Origin: a virus
DNA length: 46,724 nucleotides
Direction: 5' to 3' (one strand)
Virus record (IMG/VR): IMGVR_UViG_3300009597_000008
Span: 1-46,724 of that record
Shown piece by piece: positions 9,573-18,464 of the stretch. Under the pieces are notes generated by a model that worked only from the letters and a program-made list of their open reading frames with translations, did not search any database and was not told the origin of the DNA. The position numbers and the translations under genes are program-made. How positions within the stretch are numbered: the first letter of the stretch is position 1; each line of letters starts with the position of its first letter.

Positions 9573-10129
9573 CAGGCGACCCTCCCGCCGAACTGCGCGG
9601 CGATCCGGGCGACGCCCGTGCGGATCTCGTCGATGAGCCTGGCGTACTCCTCGGCCGTGACGCGGGCGAACTGGAACCGACCGCTCGCCTCGTGGATGCC
9701 CAGGTAGAAGGCATCGCCGCCGCCGGCCTTCGAGCTGAGGGTGAAGACGCCGCGGAACTTGCTGGCGGTGGTGCCCGGCGAGGTGACCGTCATGCGAACG
9801 CTCTTCTGGCTCTTCCCCGTCTTCCTCCGGAGGCCCGCGGAGAGCGGCAGCTTGATCCACCGCGCGCCGCCGCTCTTTCCCTTCTGATGCGTGGGGTAGT
9901 TCGCGGACAGGCGCTCGCGGATGACGCGGTCCCTGAGTACCGGCGAGGCGCGGCGCAGAACGCCGTTGATGAAGAGTCCGACCTGCTCGGCGAACCGACG
10001 CTCGACGGCGGCAGGATCCCAGTCGCGGCGGCGGCCGATCCCGTACGAACCCGCGAGGTCCGGACGGACCGGTCCGGTGGGGAATCGGAACTTCCGATCC
10101 AGGAGTCTGCTGAACGCCGCGTCGGCCAT
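9572..10129 (-). CDS. HK97 gp10-like / minor tail protein (185 aa)
   Basis: Basic, with many Arg and Lys. A segment around residues 75-110 rich in Arg, Lys and Ser resembles the basic core of HK97 gp10 or lambda Z-type proteins that join head and tail. It follows the capsid and connector genes and precedes two tail-completion genes, the order expected for that family. The family assignment is by general resemblance rather than a firm motif. Confidence 0.6.
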   Translation of the reverse strand: MADAAFSRLLDRKFRFPTGPVRPDLAGSYGIGRRRDWDPAAVERRFAEQVGLFINGVLRRASPVLRDRVIRERLSANYPTHQKGKSGGARWIKLPLSAGLRRKTGKSQKSVRMTVTSPGTTASKFRGVFTLSSKAGGGDAFYLGIHEASGRFQFARVTAEEYARLIDEIRTGVARIAAQFGGRVA

Positions 10130-10160
10130 GCCTGGTCTCCCTGGTCCGCCCTTGGATCGG

Positions 10161-10478
10161 CTACTTCGAGGACTTGGACTTCTTGGCCGCCTCTTCCGCA
10201 GCGGCCGCCGCTTCCTTCGCCAGGGCTTCGGCCTCCTCGACGTCCTTCAGGGCGTCGTCAGCGCGCTTGCGCGCGGCGTCGGCGACCTCCTGGGCCTTCT
10301 CCGCCTCGACCAGGAACCCGGCGGCTGCGTACCTGGCCGCGGCAACGCTCTTGTCTCCCAGCGCGCACTTCGCGCCCGGCTTCCGGAGGTCGTTGAACTC
10401 GCGCCGGACTTTCTCGAACTCCGCGCGCGCGAGATCGACCTTCGACGTGGACGCGGTCTTCGACTTGGGGCTGGCCAC
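10161..10478 (-). CDS. Ala/Lys-rich coiled-coil protein (105 aa)
   Basis: GTG start at 10478 with AAGGAGA six to seven bases upstream. The protein is dominated by Ala, Lys and Glu, with a long helix from about residue 15 to the end. It resembles the adjacent 89-aa protein in composition and layout, suggesting tandem duplication. It lies where head-tail connectors are normally coded. No function can be assigned. Confidence 0.65.
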   Translation of the reverse strand: MASPKSKTASTSKVDLARAEFEKVRREFNDLRKPGAKCALGDKSVAAARYAAAGFLVEAEKAQEVADAARKRADDALKDVEEAEALAKEAAAAAEEAAKKSKSSK

Positions 10479-10521
10479 GGGCGTCTCCTTCAGATGCGTC
10501 TTCCGACTTCGTCGCCGACCT

Positions 10522-10791
10522 CTACTGGACCGCGCCCTGGGCGAGCTCGCGGGCCGCGTCCGCCTGCTTGCGGGCGGCGACGGCCTTCTCCTCGGCCTCC
10601 TCGGCGTCGACGAGACGCTGGGCGGCGGTGAGGTTCGCGCGGGCGCGCCGACGGCGCTTGGCGTCCCCCTCCGTCTCGGCCGCGACCATCTCGCGCTCGG
10701 CCGCGCCCTGGGCGTCGCGAGCCAGCTCGAGCTTGGACTTCACGATCTCCAGCTTGGTTGGCTTCCGGGTTCCGGTGTTCTTCCTGGCCAC
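10522..10791 (-). CDS. Ala/Arg-rich coiled-coil protein (89 aa)
   Basis: GTG at 10791 is preferred over an earlier in-frame start because AAGGAGG lies five bases before it. The basic N-terminus is followed by an Ala/Glu/Lys/Arg helix. It looks like a shorter paralogue of the downstream 105-aa protein. Located directly after the major capsid gene; a scaffold, connector or DNA-binding role is possible but unsupported. Confidence 0.65.
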   Translation of the reverse strand: MARKNTGTRKPTKLEIVKSKLELARDAQGAAEREMVAAETEGDAKRRRRARANLTAAQRLVDAEEAEEKAVAARKQADAARELAQGAVQ

Positions 10792-10926
10792 GCGGGCCTC
10801 CTTCCTAGTTGGTCCTGATCTCAATCCGCCCTCCGGACTCCCTCGGGAGCCCGGGGGGCGGCCCCCGCCTCAGGGAGGGGACGGGGACCGCCGGTGCGTC
10901 GGGTTAGGACGCGCGAGTCGTCAGGA

Positions 10927-11886
10927 CTAGGCCTTGACGTCCATCAGGTGGCCGAAGTTCTTGTCGAGCAGGAGCTCGTCCACGTGATGGCGGAACCGGA
11001 AGACCTCCGAACGGCTCTGGTTCTCCGGGTACGACTCGGCCATGACCTCGTTCGGGCTGTCCGGCACCCACAGCATCGTCCGGCCGAGGCAGGGGGTGTT
11101 CATCGGCGAGCCCTTGTCGGCGATGACGGCCAGCATGGCGTACGTGTCGCCCCAGATGTCGGCGACGACCGCGGCCTGGCCCTCGATCGCGCTGTTGCGG
11201 ACGGCGCCGCCGATGATGATCCGCTGCAGGCCGAGGATGCCCGGGAGGGCGGCCTTCAGGAGATCGAGCGTGATGATCGGCGTGGCGGGCAGCTGCGCGC
11301 GGATGCCCGTGTTCTTGAGAAGCCCCGGCACGAGACCGGCGCCGATGATGAGCGCGCCGGCCTTGCGACCGCAGTTCTTGCGAACCACTTCCGTCTTGTC
11401 GACGATCTGGCCGATGATGTCGGTCCCGACCGTCGTCCACGGGTTGGCGGAGAAGTCCGTGAAGTACGCGGCGCCCGTGAAGAGCGCCGTGTCCTGGACC
11501 GCCGCCGCGACGCGCTTCTCGTGGCGCCGCATGAGGATCTCGGCCCCGACCTTGGTCGCGACGTCGTCGGCGTCGAAGTCGTTCATGTAGAGCGACTTCT
11601 CGGACGCGTCGATCGGGACCTCGATGCCGTGCTCCTTGCAGGCGAAGGATTTGTCCTTGGCCCCGAAGTCCGCGCGGTTGTAGGTCGAGCCCTTCGCGCG
11701 CGCCGTCTCGACGTCCTGCAGCAGCGTCTCCCGCGTGATCGCGGAGAAGTCGCCGGACTTGTGCTTGACGCGCGCGGTCGGGAACACCTCGAGTCCGACG
11801 AACTCCGAGGCGTCCGCCACGTGCTCCATGAAGGCGACGCCGAGCTCTTCGCGCGGCGCGCCATAGGTCGCGTAGTTCACGGCCAT
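10927..11886 (-). CDS. Major capsid protein (319 aa)
   Basis: Forms the icosahedral shell. Length, the position just after the small decoration protein, and the sequence pattern (helical N-arm, alternating strands in the middle, long Ile/Ala-rich segment at about 200-260) fit an HK97-fold capsid protein of the type coupled with lambda-like decoration proteins. ATG at 11886 follows AAGGAAA. The spacing to the decoration gene, about 70 bases, is typical for highly expressed capsid genes. Confidence 0.85.
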   Translation of the reverse strand: MAVNYATYGAPREELGVAFMEHVADASEFVGLEVFPTARVKHKSGDFSAITRETLLQDVETARAKGSTYNRADFGAKDKSFACKEHGIEVPIDASEKSLYMNDFDADDVATKVGAEILMRRHEKRVAAAVQDTALFTGAAYFTDFSANPWTTVGTDIIGQIVDKTEVVRKNCGRKAGALIIGAGLVPGLLKNTGIRAQLPATPIITLDLLKAALPGILGLQRIIIGGAVRNSAIEGQAAVVADIWGDTYAMLAVIADKGSPMNTPCLGRTMLWVPDSPNEVMAESYPENQSRSEVFRFRHHVDELLLDKNFGHLMDVKA

Positions 11887-11953
11887 TGCTATTTTCCTTT
11901 TCGAGTTTTCCTATCTCGGTCCGTCTCTCCCCAGGTCACTTCCGGAGCACCAC

Positions 11954-12331
11954 CTACAGGGTGATGGCCGACGTGTTCATGACGGCGACTTCGATGATGT
12001 CGTTGTCCGCCGTCGACGCCTCGACCGCCATGCCTTCCAGGCAGTTGGTGTTCGTGACGTTGACCTTGCCGGCGGCGCCGCCGTAGACGAGCGCGCCCTT
12101 GGCGATGGCGACCGCGGCCTTCATCTTCACGGTGCCGCCGCGGTTGAGGAGGTACGCGGACAGGGGCTGCCCGACGGTGACGTTGTCGAGCGCGATGCCG
12201 ATGCCCTTGCCGCCGGCGCCGGCGCCCGCCTGGGCCCAGTCGCCGTTCGCGTCGATCTTGACCCGCTCGTACCGGCCGATGGTGCCGGCCGCCTTCAGGG
12301 TCTTCGTGGGTCCTTCGTTGTACACGGCCAT
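11954..12331 (-). CDS. Head decoration (capsid cement) protein (125 aa)
   Basis: A small Gly/Ala/Val-rich beta protein immediately upstream of the capsid gene. It resembles the DUF2190/gpD-like cement proteins that stabilise the expanded capsid: an N-terminal extended arm, a Gly/Ala-rich turn near residues 35-45, then short strands and a central run of Lys and Ala. ATG at 12331 has AAGGAGA upstream. Confidence 0.8.
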   Translation of the reverse strand: MAVYNEGPTKTLKAAGTIGRYERVKIDANGDWAQAGAGAGGKGIGIALDNVTVGQPLSAYLLNRGGTVKMKAAVAIAKGALVYGGAAGKVNVTNTNCLEGMAVEASTADNDIIEVAVMNTSAITL

Positions 12332-12373
12332 GACCTCATCTCCTTCGGTTGGTGGTTGTTTGAAACCGGTCCG

Positions 12374-13789
12374 TTACGACACGCCCGCGGCGCGCTTGCG
12401 GGCTTCGTGCTCCGGCGCCCGCGCGATCTGCGCCTGCCGGTAGCGGTCGTACAGACCCGGGTCCTTCGTCGCGACGGCCGACATGGCCGCCCGCATCGTG
12501 CCCCCGTTCTCCTTCACGTGCGCGCGCGCCGCGCTCATGAAGTCGGCGTTGCCGGCCGTCGCAGGATCCCCGCCCGCACGGATGGGGTCCTCGCCCACGG
12601 GCGGCACGACGCCGCTCTTGAGCTTCGCGTTCTCCGTCTGGAGCGCCGCGTTCTCGGCGATCACGACGTCGGCGAACGATGCCCGCGCCTCGGCGAGCGT
12701 CGCGCCCTTCTCGATCTGCTCCGCCGCGAAGCCCGGGTGCTTCGGGAATGCCGCCCGGATGTCCTTCGCACGCTGCCGCTCTCCGGCCAGCGCCTCGTCC
12801 GCGCCCTTCTTGCTGGCGGCGGCGAGCTCCTTCTCGTCCATGGCCATGCTGCCTCCCATGTGGGGGGTTTCTTTCGCCGCCGCCGGACCACCCGGCGACG
12901 CTGTTCCACTGTTCACGATGCCGTCGATGAGCCCGAGGCCGACCGCCTCCTCGGCGCGCCAGACCCGGCCGGACAACCACTCGTCCAGGTCCTCCGGCTT
13001 CCGCCCGCGGCCGCGCGCGACGTCCGCGCGGAAGGCGCCGGCGATGCCGTCGATCAGCTCCTGCATGGGCTTCAGCTGGTCCTGGGTGACGTGGGTCCCG
13101 AGGACGCCCGTGCCCTTGTGAGGCCCGCTCTTCACGAGGTTGACCTTGATCCCGAGCTTGTCCTCGAGGAGCTTCGAGTAGTCCCAGACCGCCAGGTACG
13201 CCCCGATGGACCCGACGCTCGCGTTGGGATTCGCCGTGACCCGGTCCGCCTGGGACGCGATCCAGTAGGCGGCGGAGGCTCCGACATCCTCGATATGGGC
13301 GGTGACCTTCTTCGTTTTCGCCGCCGCGTGCACGGCGTCCGCCAGCTCCTTCAGGCCGGAGATCATTCCGCCGGGGCTCTCGACCTCGAGGTGAATGGCG
13401 GTGACCTTGGGATTGCCCATGGCCTGGGCGAGGTCCGCGCCGAGTTCGTCGTAACCCGTGACCTCGTCCTCGAACCACCGGATCCACGACGGCACGGACT
13501 TAAGCAGGACGCCGAAGACATGGATGTGCGCGACGTCGCCGACGATCTGAATGGGCTTCGCGCGCGGGGGTGCCTGTGCGGCCATGAGGGCCTTGATCTT
13601 GGCGGGCGGATCGGGGAAGTCCTTCATCGCGGCCGCCGGCGCCGACGAGGAGAGGAGTTCGGCCGCGCGCTGCGTGATCGACGTATAGAGCTGGTCCTGG
13701 GAGGCGACCGTCATCCGGCGCAGGAACGCCTCGAGCTCCTCCTGCTTCATCGCCCAGGGCTCGCGCTCGAACTCGGTCAGGATTCCCAT
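12374..13789 (-). CDS. S49 (SppA/ClpP-type) prohead protease fused to scaffold-like domain (471 aa)
   Basis: A serine peptidase of family S49, matching lambda gpC. Hydrophobic strands and a Ser-Pro-Gly-Gly turn lie at about 132-141, the nucleophile is probably Ser172 in a Gly-Ala-Ser-Ala-Ala context, and the general-base lysine is probably Lys220 or Lys225. From about residue 300 the chain becomes Ala/Glu/Lys-rich and helical, as in Nu3-type scaffolds encoded in the same frame. It matures the prohead during assembly. The RBS (GAGGAG) lies inside the end of the preceding 48-aa gene. Confidence 0.9.
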   Translation of the reverse strand: MGILTEFEREPWAMKQEELEAFLRRMTVASQDQLYTSITQRAAELLSSSAPAAAMKDFPDPPAKIKALMAAQAPPRAKPIQIVGDVAHIHVFGVLLKSVPSWIRWFEDEVTGYDELGADLAQAMGNPKVTAIHLEVESPGGMISGLKELADAVHAAAKTKKVTAHIEDVGASAAYWIASQADRVTANPNASVGSIGAYLAVWDYSKLLEDKLGIKVNLVKSGPHKGTGVLGTHVTQDQLKPMQELIDGIAGAFRADVARGRGRKPEDLDEWLSGRVWRAEEAVGLGLIDGIVNSGTASPGGPAAAKETPHMGGSMAMDEKELAAASKKGADEALAGERQRAKDIRAAFPKHPGFAAEQIEKGATLAEARASFADVVIAENAALQTENAKLKSGVVPPVGEDPIRAGGDPATAGNADFMSAARAHVKENGGTMRAAMSAVATKDPGLYDRYRQAQIARAPEHEARKRAAGVS

Positions 13790-13792
13790 CGT

Positions 13793-13939
13793 TCAGCTCC
13801 TCAGGTTCTCGGCCATCCACCAGATCGCGGCCGCCGTGATCCCCACCACCAGGAGCACCAGTCGAATCGTCGAAGCCCTCTGTTGCCGCCGCAGGGTGCG
13901 GTAGCGGGTCTCGACGTCCCCTTGGTGCCTCTTAGTCAT
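13793..13939 (-). CDS. Small single-pass membrane protein (48 aa)
   Basis: A complete frame from ATG at 13939 to TGA at 13793, three bases from each neighbour. A basic N-terminus (residues 1-25) is followed by one hydrophobic helix at about 26-41. Such small proteins in phages are often holins or spanin parts, and the gene follows a lipoprotein, but it is embedded in the head module. Lysis function is possible, not shown. Confidence 0.7.
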   Translation of the reverse strand: MTKRHQGDVETRYRTLRRQQRASTIRLVLLVVGITAAAIWWMAENLRS

Positions 13940-13942
13940 GCC

Positions 13943-14440
13943 TCAAGGCGTCGGCGCCGAAGGAGGCGGCGGCTCGATCAGGGCCGCGACCGCGGGCCTC
14001 GACATCCCGTCCTTCACGAACTCGCCCACCGCGGGCGTCAAGAGCGCGCCGTCCAGGAGCGCCAGCACCGAGGGATCGATGTGCCAGAGGTTCGCCCCCG
14101 TCCCACCGGTGAGAAGCGCCGCGATGACTGGAAAGAGCCACTTCCGCTCGGCGAAGATCTTCGTGATGGGATTGAGGTCGGCGGCTGCCGCGTGTCCGCC
14201 TTCGGCGATCGCCTGCTGCTTCACCTTGCCGGCGAAGAAGCCGCCCACGAGGGTCAGGAGTGCGCCTGCGCCGGCCACGATGCCCCCGATGGGCCCCGGC
14301 AGGGCCGGCGCGATGACGTTGGTGAGCGCCGCCCCGCCCTTCTGGATCGGGTTCTCTCCGTTCTTGTCCGGCGCCGTGAGGAAACACCCCCCCAACCCCA
14401 GGGCCAGGATGACGATGAATGCCGCGCTGAAAGTTCGCAT
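13943..14440 (-). CDS. Lipoprotein with membrane segments (165 aa)
   Basis: The N-terminus is a type II signal peptide: a charged start, a hydrophobic core and a lipobox ending Leu-Gly-Gly-Cys at about residue 19. Gly/Ala-rich hydrophobic stretches follow at about 45-70 and again near 105-120, and the C-terminus is Pro-rich. Lipoproteins in phages can serve as outer spanins, as exclusion proteins or as membrane anchors. RBS AGGAGA precedes ATG at 14440. The next gene is a 48-aa membrane protein, so the pair could be a lysis or membrane-targeting unit. Family unknown. Confidence 0.7.
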   Translation of the reverse strand: MRTFSAAFIVILALGLGGCFLTAPDKNGENPIQKGGAALTNVIAPALPGPIGGIVAGAGALLTLVGGFFAGKVKQQAIAEGGHAAAADLNPITKIFAERKWLFPVIAALLTGGTGANLWHIDPSVLALLDGALLTPAVGEFVKDGMSRPAVAALIEPPPPSAPTP

Positions 14441-14449
14441 TGGTCTCTC

Positions 14450-17400
14450 CTAGAAGAAGTCCGATCCATCCGACATCGCAGCCTCGAGAAGTTCGTCGCG
14501 ACTCTCCGCGACCGCATGCTGAAGTGATAGATCCCGGTTCGCCTTCTCTTCGTCGATCCCCAGATAGGCGTTCCTCGCATCCAGCCCCTGGGACATCCGC
14601 GCATTGGCTGAAGCCGAAACGAGCAGGTGGGCCGCCGCGGCCGTCGAGAAGGACCCGAGGTCGGCCATGGCGCCCATTCGCACGCCGTGCGAAACGCCAG
14701 CATCGGCCGAGCCGCCGATCGAGGACAGCGAGCCCGTGGCGCTGAGGCTGACGAGCCGCGCGACCCGCAGCTTGGGTTCCGGCTTCTTGACCTGTTTCTG
14801 CTTGAGCGCCTTCTCAAGCAGCTCCCGCCAGTTGCTGGCGAGGCCTCCGCCGGTACGCGGCGCGGCCTGGGTTCCACCGACGATCGTCGTCTGCCCGTGG
14901 GCCTCCGCGGACTCGATGCCCGTCGGCGAGATGACCTGCGGCGCCGGAAGGGAGACCGTGGTCGAGCCGTGCTGCTCGTCCGACGCGATCCCGCCCGGCC
15001 GAACCTGCTGAGCGAGACTCTCCTGGCCGTGGGCCTCGGCGCTGGCGATCCCGCCGGGGATGACCGTCTGCGGAGCGCCCGCGACCGAGATCGTCGTGCT
15101 TCCGTGGGCCTCGGCACTCGCCGCGGGGTCCGGACGCACCTGGAGATTGACCTGGGGCGACCCGTGGGCCTCCTGTGACGCGATGCCGGCGGGAGCGATC
15201 GTGCCCTCGGCGGCTTCCACGCTGACGGTGGTGTTGCCGTGGGCCTCCCCCGAGGCGACGCCGGACGGGATGATCTGGAGGTTGAGCTTCAGGCTGCCGT
15301 GGGCCTCCTGGGAGGGAACGCCGCCGCCGTCAAGGAGTTCAGGGACCCCGTTGCGCTCGAAGGCGCCTAGGTCGTACGCAGAACCCACGGGGCGGAAAGC
15401 GCCGTTGAAGTCCTTCCGGACCTCCTCGTAAGTTCCGCCGTCGTCGATGGCCACCGAGCCGCCGGCGAGCGTGAAGTCGTCGTTTGGGGCGTCGGTGAAA
15501 CCCGGGGTCGTCGTGTGGAGATTGTTGTCGTTGACGAAGCCCGTGCTTCCGGTGCCCTCGAGGAAGGCTTCGTCTCCGACTCCATCGGCGTAGGAGAGGT
15601 TGTTGACGAGCACGCAGTTCGTGCAGTCGCCCGAGAAGAAGGCGACCATCTTGTAGAACCCGCTCGGGGCGGTCGCCCCCACGTACCCTGTGTTGTTGCC
15701 GAAGAAGACATCGTCGGGAGCAGGCTCGGCGCCTCGACGAGCGATGATCAGCGCCTTGAAGTCGTTGGACAGTCCGCTGCCGTAGGACCCGTCTCCCACG
15801 AAGACGCAGTTCCGAATGGCCACCTTTCGAGCGGAAACGTAGACCGCGGTCTGCTGGACAGGTCCCCCCTCAAACCAATCCGCTTCGACAAAGATGTTCT
15901 CGACCCGCTCGTCCACTTCTGAATTCTGCGGGCGGATGTCCAGCGAGACCGAAGCGCCGCTCCAACGGTTCCGGTAGAAGCTGACGAACATCGTCTTTGG
16001 AACAGCGGAGCTGTTGTCCTGGCTGTGAAGCTTGAGGCCCGTGTTGACGGAGTCGCCCTCCATCTCGCAGTGAGCCACCACCCCCTGGTGCCAGGCTCCA
16101 CTTCGAAGCAGATGCTGGGTTCCCGGGGAGTGAAAGTGGGATCCGAGGAAAGCAACGCGCCTTCCATCCAGGATGGTGTTGTACTGGCCCACGTCGTGGA
16201 TCGTTCCGCCCACGAAGAAGATCGCATCGGGAAGGACGTCGTTCGTGTCGAAGGTCCCGTCCAGGCCGGAGTCCCAATTGTGGACGTCGCAGTCCAGGAA
16301 GAGGGCGTTGGTCCTCGCCGCCGGGTCGGAGGGGAAGTGGAGACCGACCTCGTCGTCGAAGCCGTCGAGCTCGATGCTGATGAGCCTGAAGTCGTCGCAA
16401 TCGACACGAACCGGCCGGACTCCGCCAGCCGTGTTGTTCCAGCGAGGACGCGCGCCCGTACCGTAAGCGCCGAGGGTTACGTTGTCTTCGTCCCACGTCC
16501 AGGTGGAATTCGCGGTGTAGACGTCGCCACGCTTGAAGAGGTAGCGGGTGTCGGCGGCGAGGTTGTCCTGGACCTTCTGGATCGTGGCCCAGGGAGAGCC
16601 CGTCGAGAGGCCGTCGTTGGAGTCGTTCCCGTCAGTCGTGGAGATGTACCTGGTGCTTCCGGAAAACGCCGAAACAGTGACGGTCTGGGCATACCTGCGG
16701 ACGACCCCTCGCTCGTCTCGCATCGTCAGGATGGCGATGTAGGTCCCGGGATTCTCGTACACGTGCGCGGCCGTCGGACCCACGTGGTAGTTCTTGCTCC
16801 ACCCATTGCTCCAATTGCCCGAGCTGGGGTCCCCGAAGTCCCACTCGCAGTGGATCTTCCGCCACGGGACGCCGCTGGGAGGCTGCCTGACTCCGCTCGT
16901 GTAGGAAGGCGAAGGGGTGTCGCAGGCAGAGAACAGGACTCCGTACGGCGCCTCTCCCGAGGTCCTGTGCGCGAACGTGGCCGCCTCGGTCCCGAAGAAG
17001 ATCTCCTGGAGAATCTTCGGCGACCCGTGAGCCTCCAAGGAGGAGATCGCGCCTGGCAAGACGCTCAAGCCGGAACTGACCGACACCGACGTGGATCCGT
17101 GGGCCTCGCTGGAGGACGCGCTCCCCGGCGCGACGCTCTGGTTGACCTTGGTCGAGCCGTGGGCCTCCCCCGAGGCGACGCCGGTGACGGACAGACGCCC
17201 GTCGTCCATGACCTGGAATGCGATCACGCCGCAGGGATCGTTGGTCGTGGCCACGGAGCCACCCGAGACGGTGCCTGGGTCGGATGTGGGGGTGCAAGTC
17301 TGGATCTGAAGCATCAAGCCGGGCGTGAGGTTCGCCGTAAACTCGGCGACGGCCTCGACCCAGTTTCCACCGGATTCGCCCGTGGCGTCGCCTGCGGTGT

Positions 17401-17854
17401 TGTTGTCGTTCTGCCCCACGAGGGCGACGGCCAACGATCCGGCTTTCGTGGTCTGGACCGTCGGCATCTGCGGATCGGTGGCGTGGCTCAGGAAGGCGAA
17501 ATTCCGGACGTTGTCCTTGATCGTGGCGCCCACGTAACCGCTGAAGGAGTAGATCCGGGCCGCGCGCTGCGTAGTGACCGCGGGGTTCCCGAATGCCACA
17601 GCCGCGCCGTCTTCCGAGCCGTCGGCGATCCTGCCGAACACCCACATGCGGGCGATGGTGGACTCGATCACGTGCGGGCCGGACAGGAGCTCCCACCCCG
17701 ACGGCGTGCTGGGGGCGGTGGCGGTCCCCTCCCAGAAGACATGACCAATCAGGATGTCGTTCGCATCCACCGTCGCGGGGCAGAGAGGAGACAGAGCCGC
17801 CCCGCTGGTCTCGGTGGCGACCCCGGATCCTGAACCCTTGAACGCGACTGACAT
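14450..17854 (-). CDS. Large adhesin/depolymerase-like tail protein with EAHG repeats, PKD and beta-helix (1134 aa)
   Basis: Domain order from the sequence: an N-terminal Ala/Gly/Thr-rich beta domain (about 1-220); three copies of a short repeat centred on Glu-Ala-His-Gly (225-280); a PKD-like domain with Trp-Asp-Phe-Gly-Asp and a Val-Tyr-Glu-Asn-Pro-Gly-Thr-Tyr strand (290-385); a right-handed beta-helix, pectate-lyase-like (392-825); seven more EAHG repeats (848-991); and a helical C-terminal tail. Beta-helix proteins in phages usually bind or cleave surface polysaccharide. Catalytic residues cannot be chosen by eye. Its placement between portal and protease is unusual. Confidence 0.85.
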   Translation of the reverse strand: MSVAFKGSGSGVATETSGAALSPLCPATVDANDILIGHVFWEGTATAPSTPSGWELLSGPHVIESTIARMWVFGRIADGSEDGAAVAFGNPAVTTQRAARIYSFSGYVGATIKDNVRNFAFLSHATDPQMPTVQTTKAGSLAVALVGQNDNNTAGDATGESGGNWVEAVAEFTANLTPGLMLQIQTCTPTSDPGTVSGGSVATTNDPCGVIAFQVMDDGRLSVTGVASGEAHGSTKVNQSVAPGSASSSEAHGSTSVSVSSGLSVLPGAISSLEAHGSPKILQEIFFGTEAATFAHRTSGEAPYGVLFSACDTPSPSYTSGVRQPPSGVPWRKIHCEWDFGDPSSGNWSNGWSKNYHVGPTAAHVYENPGTYIAILTMRDERGVVRRYAQTVTVSAFSGSTRYISTTDGNDSNDGLSTGSPWATIQKVQDNLAADTRYLFKRGDVYTANSTWTWDEDNVTLGAYGTGARPRWNNTAGGVRPVRVDCDDFRLISIELDGFDDEVGLHFPSDPAARTNALFLDCDVHNWDSGLDGTFDTNDVLPDAIFFVGGTIHDVGQYNTILDGRRVAFLGSHFHSPGTQHLLRSGAWHQGVVAHCEMEGDSVNTGLKLHSQDNSSAVPKTMFVSFYRNRWSGASVSLDIRPQNSEVDERVENIFVEADWFEGGPVQQTAVYVSARKVAIRNCVFVGDGSYGSGLSNDFKALIIARRGAEPAPDDVFFGNNTGYVGATAPSGFYKMVAFFSGDCTNCVLVNNLSYADGVGDEAFLEGTGSTGFVNDNNLHTTTPGFTDAPNDDFTLAGGSVAIDDGGTYEEVRKDFNGAFRPVGSAYDLGAFERNGVPELLDGGGVPSQEAHGSLKLNLQIIPSGVASGEAHGNTTVSVEAAEGTIAPAGIASQEAHGSPQVNLQVRPDPAASAEAHGSTTISVAGAPQTVIPGGIASAEAHGQESLAQQVRPGGIASDEQHGSTTVSLPAPQVISPTGIESAEAHGQTTIVGGTQAAPRTGGGLASNWRELLEKALKQKQVKKPEPKLRVARLVSLSATGSLSSIGGSADAGVSHGVRMGAMADLGSFSTAAAAHLLVSASANARMSQGLDARNAYLGIDEEKANRDLSLQHAVAESRDELLEAAMSDGSDFF

Positions 17855-17857
17855 GGA

Positions 17858-18187
17858 CTAGCCCTGGTTAACCTTTGGAGGTGGAGCGAATCCACCGACC
17901 ACGACCGTCTGGGGGACCTTCCCCGACGGCGGCTTGTAGACGTACCCCTGGGGAACCGACAACTGCTGGAGGGACAGCACGCCCGACACGCGGCCGCCCG
18001 CCTCGAGGACCTCGAGAGTGGCCTTGCGGGGGCTCACGCGCGGATCCGCTGGCGTTTCGATCCGGCGACCGCGGTGCTTCAGGCAGTACTGCGCGAGAAG
18101 CAGGAGGGCGTCCGCCTCGTCTCCCACGAACGTGTCGGGGAGGACGAACGTCAGCTTCTCGATCCTGAAGACCTTCGGGTGAGCCAT
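17858..18187 (-). CDS. Hypothetical protein (109 aa)
   Basis: Starts at ATG 18187 and ends three bases before the start of the 1134-aa adhesin. An N-terminal mixed alpha/beta part is followed by a Val/Gly/Pro-rich C-terminus. Co-transcribed with adhesin and Gp80-like genes, so it may help fold or attach those proteins. No family recognised. Confidence 0.6.
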   Translation of the reverse strand: MAHPKVFRIEKLTFVLPDTFVGDEADALLLLAQYCLKHRGRRIETPADPRVSPRKATLEVLEAGGRVSGVLSLQQLSVPQGYVYKPPSGKVPQTVVVGGFAPPPKVNQG

Positions 18188-18195
18188 GACTAGTG

Positions 18196-18456
18196 CTAGC
18201 GCGTACGATGCGCCTCCATGCTCTTGATCCCCTTCGGCCGGATGACCTGCCCGCTCGGCTTCGGAGCCGCCGCGGCGAGCTGGTCCTTCTCCGGATGCTT
18301 GAGCCAGTCGGCGACGCGCGCCCGCCGCTCCGCGAGAGTGGCGAGCTTGAGGGACACGTCGTCGCCCTTCTTGGCCCGCTTCTTCAGCTCCTTGATGCGG
18401 GCGTCGAGCACGGCCAGCTTCGACTTCAGGACTTCGGATCGGTTCTCTGTCTGCAC
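18196..18456 (-). CDS. Small basic coiled-coil protein (86 aa)
   Basis: GTG at 18456 is chosen because AGGAGA lies six bases upstream; an earlier in-frame start has no such site. Residues 5-55 form a heptad-like Lys/Leu/Arg helix, and the C-terminus is Pro/Ala/Lys-rich. Function unknown; a structural or chaperone role in the accessory structural unit is possible. Confidence 0.6.
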   Translation of the reverse strand: MQTENRSEVLKSKLAVLDARIKELKKRAKKGDDVSLKLATLAERRARVADWLKHPEKDQLAAAAPKPSGQVIRPKGIKSMEAHRTR

Positions 18457-18464
18457 TGGATCTC

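Noticed and set aside
12356-14527. Very long open frames on the plus strand opposite the head and tail genes (also near 16025-17833, 19283-21271 and 21962-24256)
   Set aside because: They are antisense shadows typical of GC-rich coding DNA: Arg/Leu/Val-rich, no ribosome sites in place, and no domain pattern, while the minus-strand genes show clear motifs.
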